A stretch of DNA of 61,774 bases from Pseudomonas sp. GOM6 (GCF_029537485.1 NZ_JARPUS010000021.1:1-61774), one strand, 5' to 3'; numbered from the stretch's first letter, positions 1-7,541 are shown. A program made the numbers and translations. Notes: generated from the sequence alone by a model not told the origin.

Positions 1-374
1 CGCGCCAGCGCCCAGAACTTGCGACCGCCCTTGAGCACGCCAGCGGTTTCCAGCTCGTAGCCGGAGACCTCGGTCAGATCGCGGTAGAACTCCAGCACCT
101 CACGAGGCTGGACGGTGTGGTAGCGCTGCGAGACCACCGACAGCGGTGCCTTGGTGTCCGAACGGTAGAGCACCTTCTGCTCGGGGAATGAGTGGATCGC
201 GCCCAGGTGGCCGATGGCGTCCGACTTGAAATGCACGGGGCTTTCCAGGATCTGCCAATCCATGCCGGCTTCGCGTTGCCAGACCTCGATAGGCTGTTTC
301 TGCGGCAGGTTGTTGCCTAAGCCGTGCCACGGGGTAGCGCCAACATAGGCCATTTGTTCGATTTGATGAGCCAT
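1..374 (-). CDS. DUF932 phage/plasmid-like protein, C-terminus cut by window edge
   Basis: The reading frame opens at an ATG (complement of 372-374) behind a good ribosome site (AAAGGAAA) and runs off the left edge after about 124 codons, so only the N-terminal part is visible. It begins MAHQIEQMAYVGATPWHG and continues with a GxGNNLP-type stretch and YHTVQPREVLEF, which I recognise as the DUF932 / TIGR03299 plasmid-phage family. The biochemical function is unknown; such genes are common in integrative elements and plasmids. Its presence supports reading this end of the window as mobile DNA. Confidence 0.8.
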   Translation of the reverse strand, partial: MAHQIEQMAYVGATPWHGLGNNLPQKQPIEVWQREAGMDWQILESPVHFKSDAIGHLGAIHSFPEQKVLYRSDTKAPLSVVSQRYHTVQPREVLEFYRDLTEVSGYELETAGVLKGGRKFWALA

Positions 375-471
375 GACGAATTTCCTTTGGGTGCAGGCCG
401 GCATAAAGCGCCGCGCAGAGCGCAGCACCGGCAATCAGTGATGGATAAGTAAGAGGAGAGCAGTTGCCGGA

Positions 472-801
472 TCAGGCCGGCAGATTGAAGCGATGACCGC
501 AGAGCAGGCAGAGGTTGTGAGCCAGGACATGGCGGTCGAGCGACTCGCCGAGCTGAGCGCCAATCGCACAGCCGCCGACGCTTCCGGCCAGGCCGCCGAG
601 AATGGCGCCGGATACCGAACCAAGTGTGATACCGACAGGGCCGGCGATTACGCCGAGCGCTGCGCCGGCCTTGCCGCCTGCCAGAGCAGCACTGATGCCT
701 CGTGCGAGACCACCGACAGCGCCGATGGCCGCGCCAGCTTTCATGGCGTGATGGAAAGAAGCGACTTTGGGGGAGTGACAGCGGGGGCACTGCAATGACA
801 T
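472..801 (-). CDS. Small zinc-ribbon protein with glycine-zipper hydrophobic core
   Basis: This 109-residue protein starts behind a perfect AAGGAGGT ribosome site. Its N-terminus has a CPRC pair and its C-terminus a CLLCGH pair, so the four cysteines could form one zinc ribbon split by the middle of the chain. The middle (about residues 20-85) is almost entirely Gly/Ala/Ile/Leu with GxxxG-like spacing, as in glycine-zipper membrane or assembly proteins. I do not know a function. It sits between the DUF932 gene and the Met-rich gene on the same strand, and similar small proteins are frequent cargo of Pseudomonas integrative elements. Confidence 0.7.
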   Translation of the reverse strand: MSLQCPRCHSPKVASFHHAMKAGAAIGAVGGLARGISAALAGGKAGAALGVIAGPVGITLGSVSGAILGGLAGSVGGCAIGAQLGESLDRHVLAHNLCLLCGHRFNLPA

Positions 802-865
802 GGGGCGAACCTCCTTGGTGCTGATGTCATTGCGGTAATGTGTTGCTGAGATTTTTTTGAATCGA

Positions 866-928
866 ATGGCTGCTTTTCAGCAGCGCTAACTGAGTGCGAA
901 CTGGCTGGAGTCGGCCAAAAGCAGCCAT
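866..928. repeat. 12-bp inverted repeat, REP-like remnant
   Basis: ATGGCTGCTTTT at 866-877 is matched by its reverse complement at 917-928, with a 39-base loop containing TTTTCAGCAGCGC and TCGGCC. The TTTTGGCC-type motif recurs at about 8973-8982 and 7733-7740 in the same accessory region. It looks like a degenerate intergenic repeat rather than a gene. Confidence 0.5.
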
Positions 929-1080
929 TAGCCAGCCAGACATGTAGGTGTCCGCTGATACAGAGTTGACGTATTCGTGCCCCCTATTGGTTGATGCGTC
1001 GACGGAGCGCACAAAAAAGTCACCATTCACAGGAGCTTTAGCGCTGAATCTTCAGGTGAGCCAAAAATTGAATCGGGGGA

Positions 1081-1107
1081 GCCCAACGCCCCTAGCGTGA
1101 GTTGGGC
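1081..1107 (-). terminator. Candidate terminator downstream of the Met-rich gene
   Basis: GCCCAAC (1081-1087) and GTTGGGC (1101-1107) form a 7-bp stem with a 13-base loop. Read on the minus strand it lies about 65 bases past the stop of the Met-rich gene and is followed after about 10 bases by CAATTTTT. The T run is not adjacent to the stem, so the call is weak. Confidence 0.35.
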
Positions 1108-1171
1108 TGGCGCATGAGAGTATTCATACCGTACGGGAACAGCATGCTGCCCGTGGAATAAGTGTGAAGTC

Positions 1172-1732
1172 TCAGCGCTGTGGCATGCCCATATGCTGCT
1201 GATGCTGCATCATCTGATCCATCATCATCTGTTGCATGCCCATGTACCTGTCCATCATGTATTGATGCTGCTTCATCTGCTCAGGCGTCATCTGGGAGTA
1301 GTGGCTGCCCATTTGATCCCAGCCCATCATGTGGCCCCCACCCATCATCTTACCGTTACCCATCATGTGGCCACCGCCCATCATCTGACCGTCACCCATC
1401 ATGTGACCGCCCTGCATGCCCCCTCCGCAGCACCCCATCATTCCGCCGCCACGCATTCCGTTCATCATGTGCATTCCTTGCTGCATCATGGTTTGGTGCT
1501 CTTGCATCAGTTTCTGACGCTGTGCAGGGTCGCTAGCTTTCTGAATTTGGTTCATTTGCTCCTGCATTTTCTTCAGGTTTTCTTGTGCCTTCGCCATCTC
1601 TTGATCAAATTGCTCAACGCTCATTGGCTGCTGTTGAGCCTGGCTGGTGGCACTGGAGTCCTGCTGCGCAAAGGTTAAGGCCGGAAAAAGCGCAGCCGCC
1701 AAAGCGAACGCGGCGAGTTTTGGTGCTTTCAT
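1172..1732 (-). CDS. Exported methionine/histidine-rich protein, probable metal-binding
   Basis: This 186-residue protein has a clear Sec signal peptide (MKAPKLAAFALAAALFPALTFA, cleavage before QQ). A Gln/Lys/Glu-rich, probably helical segment follows (about residues 37-90). A low-complexity segment (about residues 92-145) repeats GGHMMGxGxMMG three times and carries a CC pair. The C-terminal tail is Met/Gln/His-rich. Clustered Met and His in a secreted protein is typical of periplasmic Cu(I)/Ag(I) binding, as in CopA/PcoA-type Met motifs, but no named family is recognised. It starts behind AAGGAAC. The neighbouring cadA/cadR and arsenite genes fit a heavy-metal resistance cargo. Confidence 0.75.
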   Translation of the reverse strand: MKAPKLAAFALAAALFPALTFAQQDSSATSQAQQQPMSVEQFDQEMAKAQENLKKMQEQMNQIQKASDPAQRQKLMQEHQTMMQQGMHMMNGMRGGGMMGCCGGGMQGGHMMGDGQMMGGGHMMGNGKMMGGGHMMGWDQMGSHYSQMTPEQMKQHQYMMDRYMGMQQMMMDQMMQHQQHMGMPQR

Positions 1733-1810
1733 TGCTCAGTTCCTTGCAGGTGAAAGTGGGTCGTGGGGTGAGTCACCAGTAGCCAATATAGACCTCGAAG
1801 ACGGGTGTAG

Positions 1811-1850
1811 CCTGATGCAGGTCAAAAGTTGACCCCGTACCTGCTTCAGG
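1811..1850. promoter_or_regulatory. Paired CCTG-N3-CAGG dyads upstream of the Met-rich gene
   Basis: Two similar short dyads, CCTGATGCAGG (1811-1821) and CCTGCTTCAGG (1840-1850), lie 29 bp apart centre to centre, with GTCAA-AAG-TTGAC (1822-1832 region) between them. They sit about 80-120 bp upstream of the Met-rich gene start, where a metal-responsive regulator would bind. No cognate regulator is identified. The rest of 1733-1957 shows nothing else I can call. Confidence 0.35.
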
Positions 1851-1957
1851 TTGTATTAAAGCTGCCCCGACCACGGAGGTTGCCTGGGGGAGCGAATTTT
1901 CAGTGGCCAAGAGGTATTGCTCTCTAGGTGAGCAGCCCTGTCTGGGCATGGCGTGCT

Positions 1958-2428
1958 TCAGTGGCTAAAGCCTTTTGCCGCCAAAGCTGCCCAGCGGCGC
2001 TGACGGTGGGCGTAAAACAGGCGCGCAAAAAGCCACACGAACGGGGTGAGGATGCCGGCCTCGATAGTCACGCGATCTCGGTAAAGCGTTCCGCCACTCA
2101 CTTCTTGAGCCGTAATGACGTGATCCCACTTGGTGATTAGCGGGCTATAGCCGTTGTCTCTGAGCATGAAGGTCTGAGCGTTTTCCGTCTGCGGGTAGGT
2201 AATCACAATCGCCTGACGGCCAATGGGCAGTACGCCGAATAGCTTCAGCTTGACCCAGTAGGTGCCCTCGCTCCAGGTATCAGGAAACTCAGCCGGAGCC
2301 AGCGGGCTGAAACTCAATAAGGGTGAAGCAACCTGACGCAGCAGGCGTGGTGTGCGCACCTGGGCGATCACCTCTGCAAGTGTGCACGGCAGCTGGGTGG
2401 CGAGATCGACTTGCATGGACACAATCAC
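1958..2428 (-). CDS. SRPBCC-like uncharacterised protein
   Basis: This frame of 156 residues can start at a GTG (complement of 2426-2428) overlapping the upstream stop codon, or at the ATG four codons later (position 2416), giving MQVDLATQLPCTLAEVIAQV. Neither has a strong ribosome site, so translation is probably coupled to the preceding gene. The sequence has no signal peptide. Its pattern (N-terminal polar strand, a WSEGTYWVKLKLFGVLPIG stretch, a final hydrophobic Trp/Phe helix) resembles small SRPBCC/START-like proteins annotated beside DUF3703 genes in cadmium islands. That assignment is from memory and loose. Function unknown. Confidence 0.6.
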   Translation of the reverse strand: MIVSMQVDLATQLPCTLAEVIAQVRTPRLLRQVASPLLSFSPLAPAEFPDTWSEGTYWVKLKLFGVLPIGRQAIVITYPQTENAQTFMLRDNGYSPLITKWDHVITAQEVSGGTLYRDRVTIEAGILTPFVWLFARLFYAHRQRRWAALAAKGFSH

Positions 2429-2787
2429 CGACTGGATGGGTTTTGCTCATCGCTCGCAAGCAAGGCCTGGAGTTCTTCAGGAACCGGCATGGGCTTGAAC
2501 GCGCTGACTCTGGAGCGGCCTGTATTGCCGAGGGGCACCCAGATTTTGGAGAACAACAAGGCCGCGAAAATGCGCGGTATTTGCCCGGCCACCTCGCGAT
2601 AATCGCCAATCTGCCAACCGAGCGTGAGCATCAGCCAGTGTGACCTAGCGTGCAGCAAGGGCTGGCGTTGAGTCAGGATGTGTGCGCGCTCCAGCCATTC
2701 AAAGGCATCGGTATTACGTCTCTCCTGCATGGCGTGCTCGGCCTGTTGAAAGGCTTGTTCAATTGCCAGTTGCAATGCTGCTTTCAT
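2425..2787 (-). CDS. DUF3703 family protein
   Basis: I chose the ATG at 2787 (MKAALQLAIEQAFQQAEHAM) because it is preceded by a GGAGGAT-type ribosome site. The longer frame would overlap cadA. The 120-residue product has the conserved WLERAHILTQRQPLLHARSH and GQIPRIFAALLFSKIWVPLGN stretches of DUF3703, a family of unknown function that repeatedly accompanies Cd/Zn or mercury resistance genes. It is 16 bp downstream of cadA and overlaps the next gene by four bases, so cadA, this gene and the SRPBCC-like gene probably form one metal-induced operon. Confidence 0.8.
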   Translation of the reverse strand: MKAALQLAIEQAFQQAEHAMQERRNTDAFEWLERAHILTQRQPLLHARSHWLMLTLGWQIGDYREVAGQIPRIFAALLFSKIWVPLGNTGRSRVSAFKPMPVPEELQALLASDEQNPSSR

Positions 2788-2803
2788 CTTCAATCCTCCG
2801 TTC

Positions 2804-5239
2804 CTACTTTTTAAGCAGGCGCAGGCCGTTGAACACCACCAGCAGGCTGACGCCCATGTCGGCAAAGACGGCCATCCACATCGTCGCCTGCCCCGTTAGG
2901 GTAATGGCGAGAAACAGGGCCTTGATCCCTAACGCCAGCACGATGTTCTGCTTGAGGATGACGGCGGTCTGTTGGGATAGGCGGATGAAGGCCGGGATCT
3001 TGCGCAGGTCGTCATCCATCAAGGCCACATCCGCAGTTTCGATGGCCGTGTCCGTGCCGGCGGCGGCCATGGCGAAGCCGATTTCGGACTTCGCCAGCGC
3101 AGGCGCATCGTTGATGCCGTCGCCCACCATCCCAACAACGTAGCCGCGCGCCTGCAATGCTTCAACGGCCTGCAATTTGTCGACTGGCAGGAGATTGCCG
3201 CGTGCTTCGTCGATGCCCACCTGCTGTGCGATGGCTTCTGCGGTGTACGGGTTATCGCCAGTCAGCATCGTGGTCTTCACACCCAGCGCATGAAGCTCCT
3301 CGATTGCCTGGCGGCTGGAGTCCTTGACGGTATCGGCAACGGCGAACAGGGCAATGGCACGCTGCGGATTGCACAACACCACCACTGTTTTGCCTTGGCG
3401 TTCGAGACGTTCCAGCGTCGTTTCCAGCTCGGGTGAGCAGAGGCCAAGCTCTTCCACCAGACGGTGGTTACCCAGGTGGAAATCCATGCCTTCAATGGTG
3501 CCCCGTACACCTCGACCCGGCAGGGCTTCGAATCCCTCAACGGTAGCGAACATCAGGCCATTCTCAGTGGCGTGCTTGGCTATCGCTTGCGAAACCGGGT
3601 GATCAGAGCGACTGGCGAGGCTGGCAGCATGAGTGCGACAGAGTTCTGAGTCCTGTTCAACCAGTGGCATGTAATCGGTTTGCACGGGTTTGCCATGGGT
3701 AATGGTTCCGGTCTTGTCGAGGGCCAGGAAGCCAAGCTTGCCGCCAGTTTCCAGATAAACGCCGCCTTTGATCAGGATGCCTTTGCGTGCAGCCGCAGCT
3801 AAACCACTGACAATGGTGACAGGTGTCGAGATGACCAAGGCGCAAGGGCAGGCAACCACCAGCAGTACCAGGGCACGGTAGATCCAGTCGTACCAGGGCT
3901 CGGCCATGAAGAGTGGCGGCACAATGGCGATAGCCAGGGCGAATAGGAATACGACAGGGGTGTATACCTTGGCGAATTGATCGACAAAGCGCTGGGTCGG
4001 CGCGCGTGAACCCTGCGCCTCTTCGACCGCGTGAATGATACGTGCCAGCGTGGTGTTGGCTGCGGCGGCCAGGACTCGGTATTCCAGGGAGCCGGCTTCA
4101 TTGATGGTTCCCGCAAAAACCGGATCGCCGATGGTTTTCTCTACGGGCAGGCTTTCCCCCGTGATGGGCGCTTGGTTGATGGTGGAGTTGCCGGCAGTAA
4201 CTTCGCCATCGAGACCGATTCGTTCGCCCGGTCGAACCCTGACCAATGCGCCTACGGCGATGGTTTTAACGTCAACTTCCAGCCATGTGCCATCGACCTG
4301 CTGCACCGTGGCGCGCTCTGGCGTCAGATCCATCAGGCCACGGATGGCATTGCGAGCCCGATCCAGCGACTTCGCTTCGATCAACTCGGCGACAGAAAAG
4401 AGGAACATGACCATGGCCGCTTCTGGCCATTGCCCAATCAGCACCGCACCGGTCACAGCGATACTCATCAACGCATTGATATTCAGGTTGCGGTTCTTCA
4501 GCGCGATCCAGCCCTTTTTATAGGTCGTCAGGCCGCACAGCAGAATGGCGAGCAGCGCCACGCCAGCCACAGCCCAATCTGGCGCAAGCTCGGCAAAGTG
4601 GATCACTTCCGCCGATAAGGCGGCCACCCCCGAGAGCGCCAAGGGCCACCAGGCTTTCTTGTGAGGGGTGCCTTGCTCTTCTTCACGTGCTGTTGCTGAA
4701 CCCTCAACCACTGGCGTGAAACCAAGCTCGCGAATCGCTGCCAGTGCTGCTGGCAGCGCTTCTGCTGTGTGGCTGAGCGTCAGTACACGTTGAACCAGGT
4801 TGAACTCCAATGCACTGATACCGGGTAGCGAGGTCAGCTTGTCGCGGATCAGCTTTTCTTCAGTTGGGCAGTCCATCTGTTCGATTTTGATGCGGGCTTG
4901 CCCTTCAGCAGATAGCGGTTCTGCCTGCATTCCCAGGGACGAGATCGCCGCTTCGATAGGCGCGGTCGACGGCAAGCTGTGCCATACCCCAAGAATCCGA
5001 TTGATCAGGTTGAAGTCGAGCTTATCTATGCCTGCGAGCTTGCTCAGTTTGTCCTGAATCAGCGTCTGCTCGGTAGGGCAGTCCATTTGCGCAATGCGGA
5101 AGCTGCTGAGCCTGGAGCCGGTTACGGCATTTACTGCTGTCGCCGCTGTGGCAGAGCACTTGCTTGCTTCGTTGGCGTCACAGCAGACATCCTTTGAAAC
5201 CGCTTCAGGTTTGTATTCGTCACCGCAGCAGCCAGCCAT
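2804..5239 (-). CDS. cadA: Cd2+/Zn2+/Pb2+-exporting P1B-type ATPase CadA
   Basis: This 811-residue inner-membrane pump exports divalent soft metals using ATP. The N-terminus is Cys-rich (MAGCCGDEY, DVCCD) and is followed by two heavy-metal-associated domains, each with an MDCPTE motif (about residues 52 and 122). The P-type core is complete: TGES (about 361), the CPC metal-transport motif (about 462), DKTGTIT with the phosphorylated Asp (about 507), and GDGINDAPAL (about 703). The MDCPTE motifs and CPC fit the Zn/Cd group rather than Cu ATPases. It starts behind AGGA and diverges from cadR across a MerR-type operator. Confidence 0.95.
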   Translation of the reverse strand: MAGCCGDEYKPEAVSKDVCCDANEASKCSATAATAVNAVTGSRLSSFRIAQMDCPTEQTLIQDKLSKLAGIDKLDFNLINRILGVWHSLPSTAPIEAAISSLGMQAEPLSAEGQARIKIEQMDCPTEEKLIRDKLTSLPGISALEFNLVQRVLTLSHTAEALPAALAAIRELGFTPVVEGSATAREEEQGTPHKKAWWPLALSGVAALSAEVIHFAELAPDWAVAGVALLAILLCGLTTYKKGWIALKNRNLNINALMSIAVTGAVLIGQWPEAAMVMFLFSVAELIEAKSLDRARNAIRGLMDLTPERATVQQVDGTWLEVDVKTIAVGALVRVRPGERIGLDGEVTAGNSTINQAPITGESLPVEKTIGDPVFAGTINEAGSLEYRVLAAAANTTLARIIHAVEEAQGSRAPTQRFVDQFAKVYTPVVFLFALAIAIVPPLFMAEPWYDWIYRALVLLVVACPCALVISTPVTIVSGLAAAARKGILIKGGVYLETGGKLGFLALDKTGTITHGKPVQTDYMPLVEQDSELCRTHAASLASRSDHPVSQAIAKHATENGLMFATVEGFEALPGRGVRGTIEGMDFHLGNHRLVEELGLCSPELETTLERLERQGKTVVVLCNPQRAIALFAVADTVKDSSRQAIEELHALGVKTTMLTGDNPYTAEAIAQQVGIDEARGNLLPVDKLQAVEALQARGYVVGMVGDGINDAPALAKSEIGFAMAAAGTDTAIETADVALMDDDLRKIPAFIRLSQQTAVILKQNIVLALGIKALFLAITLTGQATMWMAVFADMGVSLLVVFNGLRLLKK

Positions 5240-5275
5240 GAAGGTATCCTCGTTGAACAGTTGTGTAGAGTGAAC

Positions 5276-5296
5276 ACCCTAAAGCCACTACAGGGT
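5276..5296. promoter_or_regulatory. CadR operator and divergent cadA/cadR promoter
   Basis: A dyad ACCCT-N11-AGGGT lies between the divergent cadA and cadR starts. On the cadA strand it follows directly on a TTGACC -35 box (5299-5294). The -10 region (TTCACT / TACACA) lies some 19-20 bp away, the overlong spacing on which MerR-family activators act by untwisting DNA. The centre GTAGTGGC resembles known CadR/ZntR sites. Confidence 0.8.
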
Positions 5297-5321
5297 CAAG
5301 CGTTTGCTGAAGAGGTAATTC

Positions 5322-5774
5322 ATGAAGATTGGAGAGCTGGCCAAGCTTGCCGATTGCCAGGTTGAAACGGTTCGCTATTACGAGCGCGAGGGGCTGTTGC
5401 CGGCTCCGGCCCGTAGCGAGGGTAATTACCGCCTTTACAGCAGTGAGCACCTTGAGCGGCTTACGTTCATTCGCAACTGCCGAACGCTAGACATGACCCT
5501 GGACGAGATCAGAAGCCTGCTGGCGCTGATGGATCGGCCAGAGGGGAACTGTGAGGGTGTGAATAGCTTAGTGGATGAGCACATTGAGCATGTGCAAGCG
5601 CGCGTGACCAGTCTGCTGGCCCTGCAACAACAGCTGATTGAGTTACGACACCGCTGTTCCTCTGAGCGCGGCGTAGATGAGTGTGGAATCCTCCAGCGCC
5701 TGAATACCACTGGCGGTGTCAGTGCGCTTCCGGATGATGGCCACACCCATGTTGGGAAAAGCCACCGCCACTAA
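5322..5774 (+). CDS. cadR: MerR-family cadmium-responsive regulator CadR
   Basis: This 150-residue regulator has the MerR winged-helix N-terminus (MKIGELAKLADC, VRYYEREGLLP) followed by the dimerisation helix. Metal-binding cysteines are at residues 77 (EGNCEG), 112 (HRC) and 121 (DECGIL). The tail is His-rich (DDGHTHVGKSHRH), as in P. putida CadR, where a second metal site includes C-terminal histidines. It should bind Cd(II) and switch on cadA from the intergenic operator. The start follows GAAGAGG. Confidence 0.92.
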   Translation: MKIGELAKLADCQVETVRYYEREGLLPAPARSEGNYRLYSSEHLERLTFIRNCRTLDMTLDEIRSLLALMDRPEGNCEGVNSLVDEHIEHVQARVTSLLALQQQLIELRHRCSSERGVDECGILQRLNTTGGVSALPDDGHTHVGKSHRH

Positions 5775-5782
5775 ACATGCGC

Positions 5783-5822
5783 CACCACCTGCCATGCGAG
5801 GCACGCTACATGGCAGGTGGTG
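5783..5822. terminator. Perfect 14-bp stem-loop between convergent cadR and dsbA-like gene
   Basis: CACCACCTGCCATG (5783-5796) is perfectly complemented by 5809-5822, with a 12-base loop. It lies 9 bp past the cadR stop and about 35 bp past the end of the convergent thioredoxin-like gene. There is no clear T run on either side, so it may act as a bidirectional barrier rather than a classical terminator. Confidence 0.5.
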
Positions 5823-5855
5823 AGTCTGGCTCAGCTGTATGCAGACGGTTAGCGC

Positions 5856-6500
5856 TTATTTGCTTTGTTCGACTTCAGCTTTGACCAGATCATTCAGTGG
5901 CTGCGCGCCGAAACTCAATAGCGGCTTGCCATTCACAAAGAACGTAGGTGTCTGGCGCACACCAGCCGCCTGGGCATCCTGAGAGTCCCTTTTCAGCGTC
6001 TCGGTGATATCGGCAGCCATCATCTCTGCACGGGCCTTCTCCACATCCAAGCCTGCCGCTTCAGCAGCCTCCCAGGCCTTCAGCACCTGTGGGTCACTGT
6101 GCCATTGCGGTTGCGCCACCATGAGTGCTTCCAGAACAGGCTCGAAGACCCCCTGCTTGCGTGCAGTTTCGAGGATTCTTGCTGCTGTTTCAGAGCCTTC
6201 ATGGAAGAGGACGTAACGCAGCACCAGGCGCACATCGTTCGGGTTCTCAGCCAGGATCTGTTTCACTACTGGAAAGAAGGCGCGGCAGGCCTCGCAGGAC
6301 GGATCGAAGAACTCAACGATGGTTACGGGCGCATTGGCGGTGCCGATAACGGGCGAATGGAAGCGCACCAATGAGCTAGCGACTGGAGCAACTGGCGGAG
6401 TCTCTTCACTGGCCGAATATCGATCATAAAAGAACGCCGCAGCAGCGAAGCCGAGCGCAGTAAGAATGCTGATCACGAGGACGATTGCACGTCTGCTCAT
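5856..6500 (-). CDS. Membrane-anchored DsbA-like thiol oxidoreductase
   Basis: This 214-residue protein has an uncleaved N-terminal membrane segment (about residues 5-25) and a periplasmic thioredoxin-fold domain. The active site is CEAC in the stretch FFDPSCEACRAFF (about residues 70-73). A cis-Pro loop, VRQTPTFFVNG, lies near the C-terminus, and the helical insert is of the DsbA/BdbD type. It should introduce or shuttle disulfides in exported proteins. Its start overlaps the stop of the DsbB-like gene by four bases, so the two are translationally coupled partners. Plasmid and ICE versions of such a pair occur alongside metal-resistance genes. Confidence 0.85.
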   Translation of the reverse strand: MSRRAIVLVISILTALGFAAAAFFYDRYSASEETPPVAPVASSLVRFHSPVIGTANAPVTIVEFFDPSCEACRAFFPVVKQILAENPNDVRLVLRYVLFHEGSETAARILETARKQGVFEPVLEALMVAQPQWHSDPQVLKAWEAAEAAGLDVEKARAEMMAADITETLKRDSQDAQAAGVRQTPTFFVNGKPLLSFGAQPLNDLVKAEVEQSK

Positions 6501-6940
6501 AGGGAAGACCTCCGACGGATGAGAACAAGAAGAACAGCGATAAGGGTGAATGCGACCAGCGAAAGCAGTGGCAGAGGGACGCTGCCGAAAATCGTCATGT
6601 CAGCGCTGGAGCAGGACGGGCCTGCCCCACAGGGCTTGATGCTCTCTGGTATGGCCCCGAAGTAGAGCAGGCTGTGGTAGAGCGCGATGAGCCCGCCCAC
6701 GACGGTAACCGGCAACGCATAACGCCAGACGCCGAAATCCGAGGTGTAGCAACCAACGGCCAGAATCACGACCAGTGGAAACATGAATGCGCGCTGGAAC
6801 CAGCAGAGCACGCAGGGCGTTTTGCCCATGACCTCGCCGATGAACAAGGCGGCTAAGGTCGAAACCAACGCAATACCCCAGGCCATAAGCAACAGGCTCC
6901 AGGGGCTGGGAAAGCGAGTGTTTGTCTCTGTTTCCATCAT
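6497..6940 (-). CDS. DsbB/BdbC-like disulfide bond formation membrane protein
   Basis: The 147-residue protein has four hydrophobic segments and the family signature TPCVLCWFQR (CxxC about residues 42-45), with a second cysteine pair in the loop KPCGAGPSC. This is the quinone-linked reoxidant for a DsbA-type partner. Its ATGATG start is overlapped by the stop of the small upstream exported protein, and its own stop overlaps the dsbA-like start. This compact operon implies co-translation. Either ATG could be used. Confidence 0.87.
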   Translation of the reverse strand: MMETETNTRFPSPWSLLLMAWGIALVSTLAALFIGEVMGKTPCVLCWFQRAFMFPLVVILAVGCYTSDFGVWRYALPVTVVGGLIALYHSLLYFGAIPESIKPCGAGPSCSSADMTIFGSVPLPLLSLVAFTLIAVLLVLIRRRSSL

Positions 6941-7134
6941 GGTTGATATCTACCCTCTACAGAGGTGGGTGGCACGGGAACTACCGCCGACGCGATATCG
7001 TTCGTGGTGACGTCTTGAGCCAGTGCATCTGCCATGCCCACGAGCATCAGCACGATAGCGAGCAGTAATAAGCGCATCGGGCGGCGCAGGTGCGCAAACA
7101 ACGCCCCAGGCTCGCGCGGAGAAAGCGATTGCAT
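6937..7134 (-). CDS. Small exported protein of unknown function
   Basis: This 65-codon frame has a ribosome site (AGGA, 7 bases before ATG). A basic N-terminus and a strong hydrophobic segment (MRLLLLAIVLMLVGMADALA) end in a signal-peptidase-like site, leaving a mature tail of about 26 residues. Its stop overlaps the start of the DsbB-like gene, which argues that it is translated. No family recognised. It could be a leader gene coupling translation into dsbB, or a partner of the disulfide pair. Confidence 0.5.
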   Translation of the reverse strand: MQSLSPREPGALFAHLRRPMRLLLLAIVLMLVGMADALAQDVTTNDIASAVVPVPPTSVEGRYQP

Positions 7135-7181
7135 AAGTTGATCCTGGATTGCAGTGGTCTTTAGCCGCAGTGCGGCTTTGT

Positions 7182-7541
7182 TTAGATCACGCGGCTGGAT
7201 CGCGGAGGGCGCTCAATCAAGTAGACCGGGCGAGTTGGTGCGGCTTGATCCGGCAGGGTAGCCAGGATGTTGCTTTCTGCCTGGGCTGGCAGGATAAGCA
7301 GCGGCCCAAGGTAAGGGGTCTCGTGCACATGGTCGGCAGTCATCGGCGAGTGCCGGTGACCTGCACAAAAGACGCAAGAGGGGGCTGCCTCTGTCAGCAA
7401 GCTGCTGTGCGTTGACTCGCTCTTGAATCCCGCTTGCGGCTCTGCACCAACCAACAGGGAAGACATATGCCAACCCATGACCAGCAGCAATGCCATGCTC
7501 AGTGTAAGCACTACTTGGATTGTGACCTTACGCCTGGGCAT
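7182..7541 (-). CDS. Exported Cys/His-motif protein, possibly DUF2946-like
   Basis: The 119-residue frame has an N-terminal hydrophobic segment (VVLTLSMALLLVMGW) that could be a signal anchor. A CVFCAGHRHSP motif followed by ADHVHETPYLG suggests metal binding and recalls the DUF2946 family of small metal-associated periplasmic proteins. That family link is tentative. No good ribosome site precedes the first ATG; an alternative start is the Met at 7496. It heads the apparent operon with the small exported protein and the DsbB/DsbA-like pair. Confidence 0.55.
   Translation of the reverse strand: MPRRKVTIQVVLTLSMALLLVMGWHMSSLLVGAEPQAGFKSESTHSSLLTEAAPSCVFCAGHRHSPMTADHVHETPYLGPLLILPAQAESNILATLPDQAAPTRPVYLIERPPRSSRVI

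Larger units (their letters stand above)
802..1171. other. 370-bp non-coding stretch with two inverted repeats
   Basis: I see no convincing gene here. A 67-codon minus-strand frame (827-1030) lacks a ribosome site and family resemblance. The stretch holds a 12-bp inverted repeat (866-877 / 917-928, ATGGCTGCTTTT) and a second hairpin at 1081-1107. It separates the Met-rich gene from the two genes to its left. Confidence 0.6.

Noticed and set aside
827..1030. 67-codon minus-strand frame
   Set aside because: No ribosome site or family resemblance, and it covers an inverted repeat (TTTTGGCC-type) typical of intergenic Pseudomonas DNA.
3525..3537. tRNA T-arm-like word CTTCGAATCCC
   Set aside because: It lies inside the conserved cadA coding region and no acceptor or anticodon arms can be paired around it.
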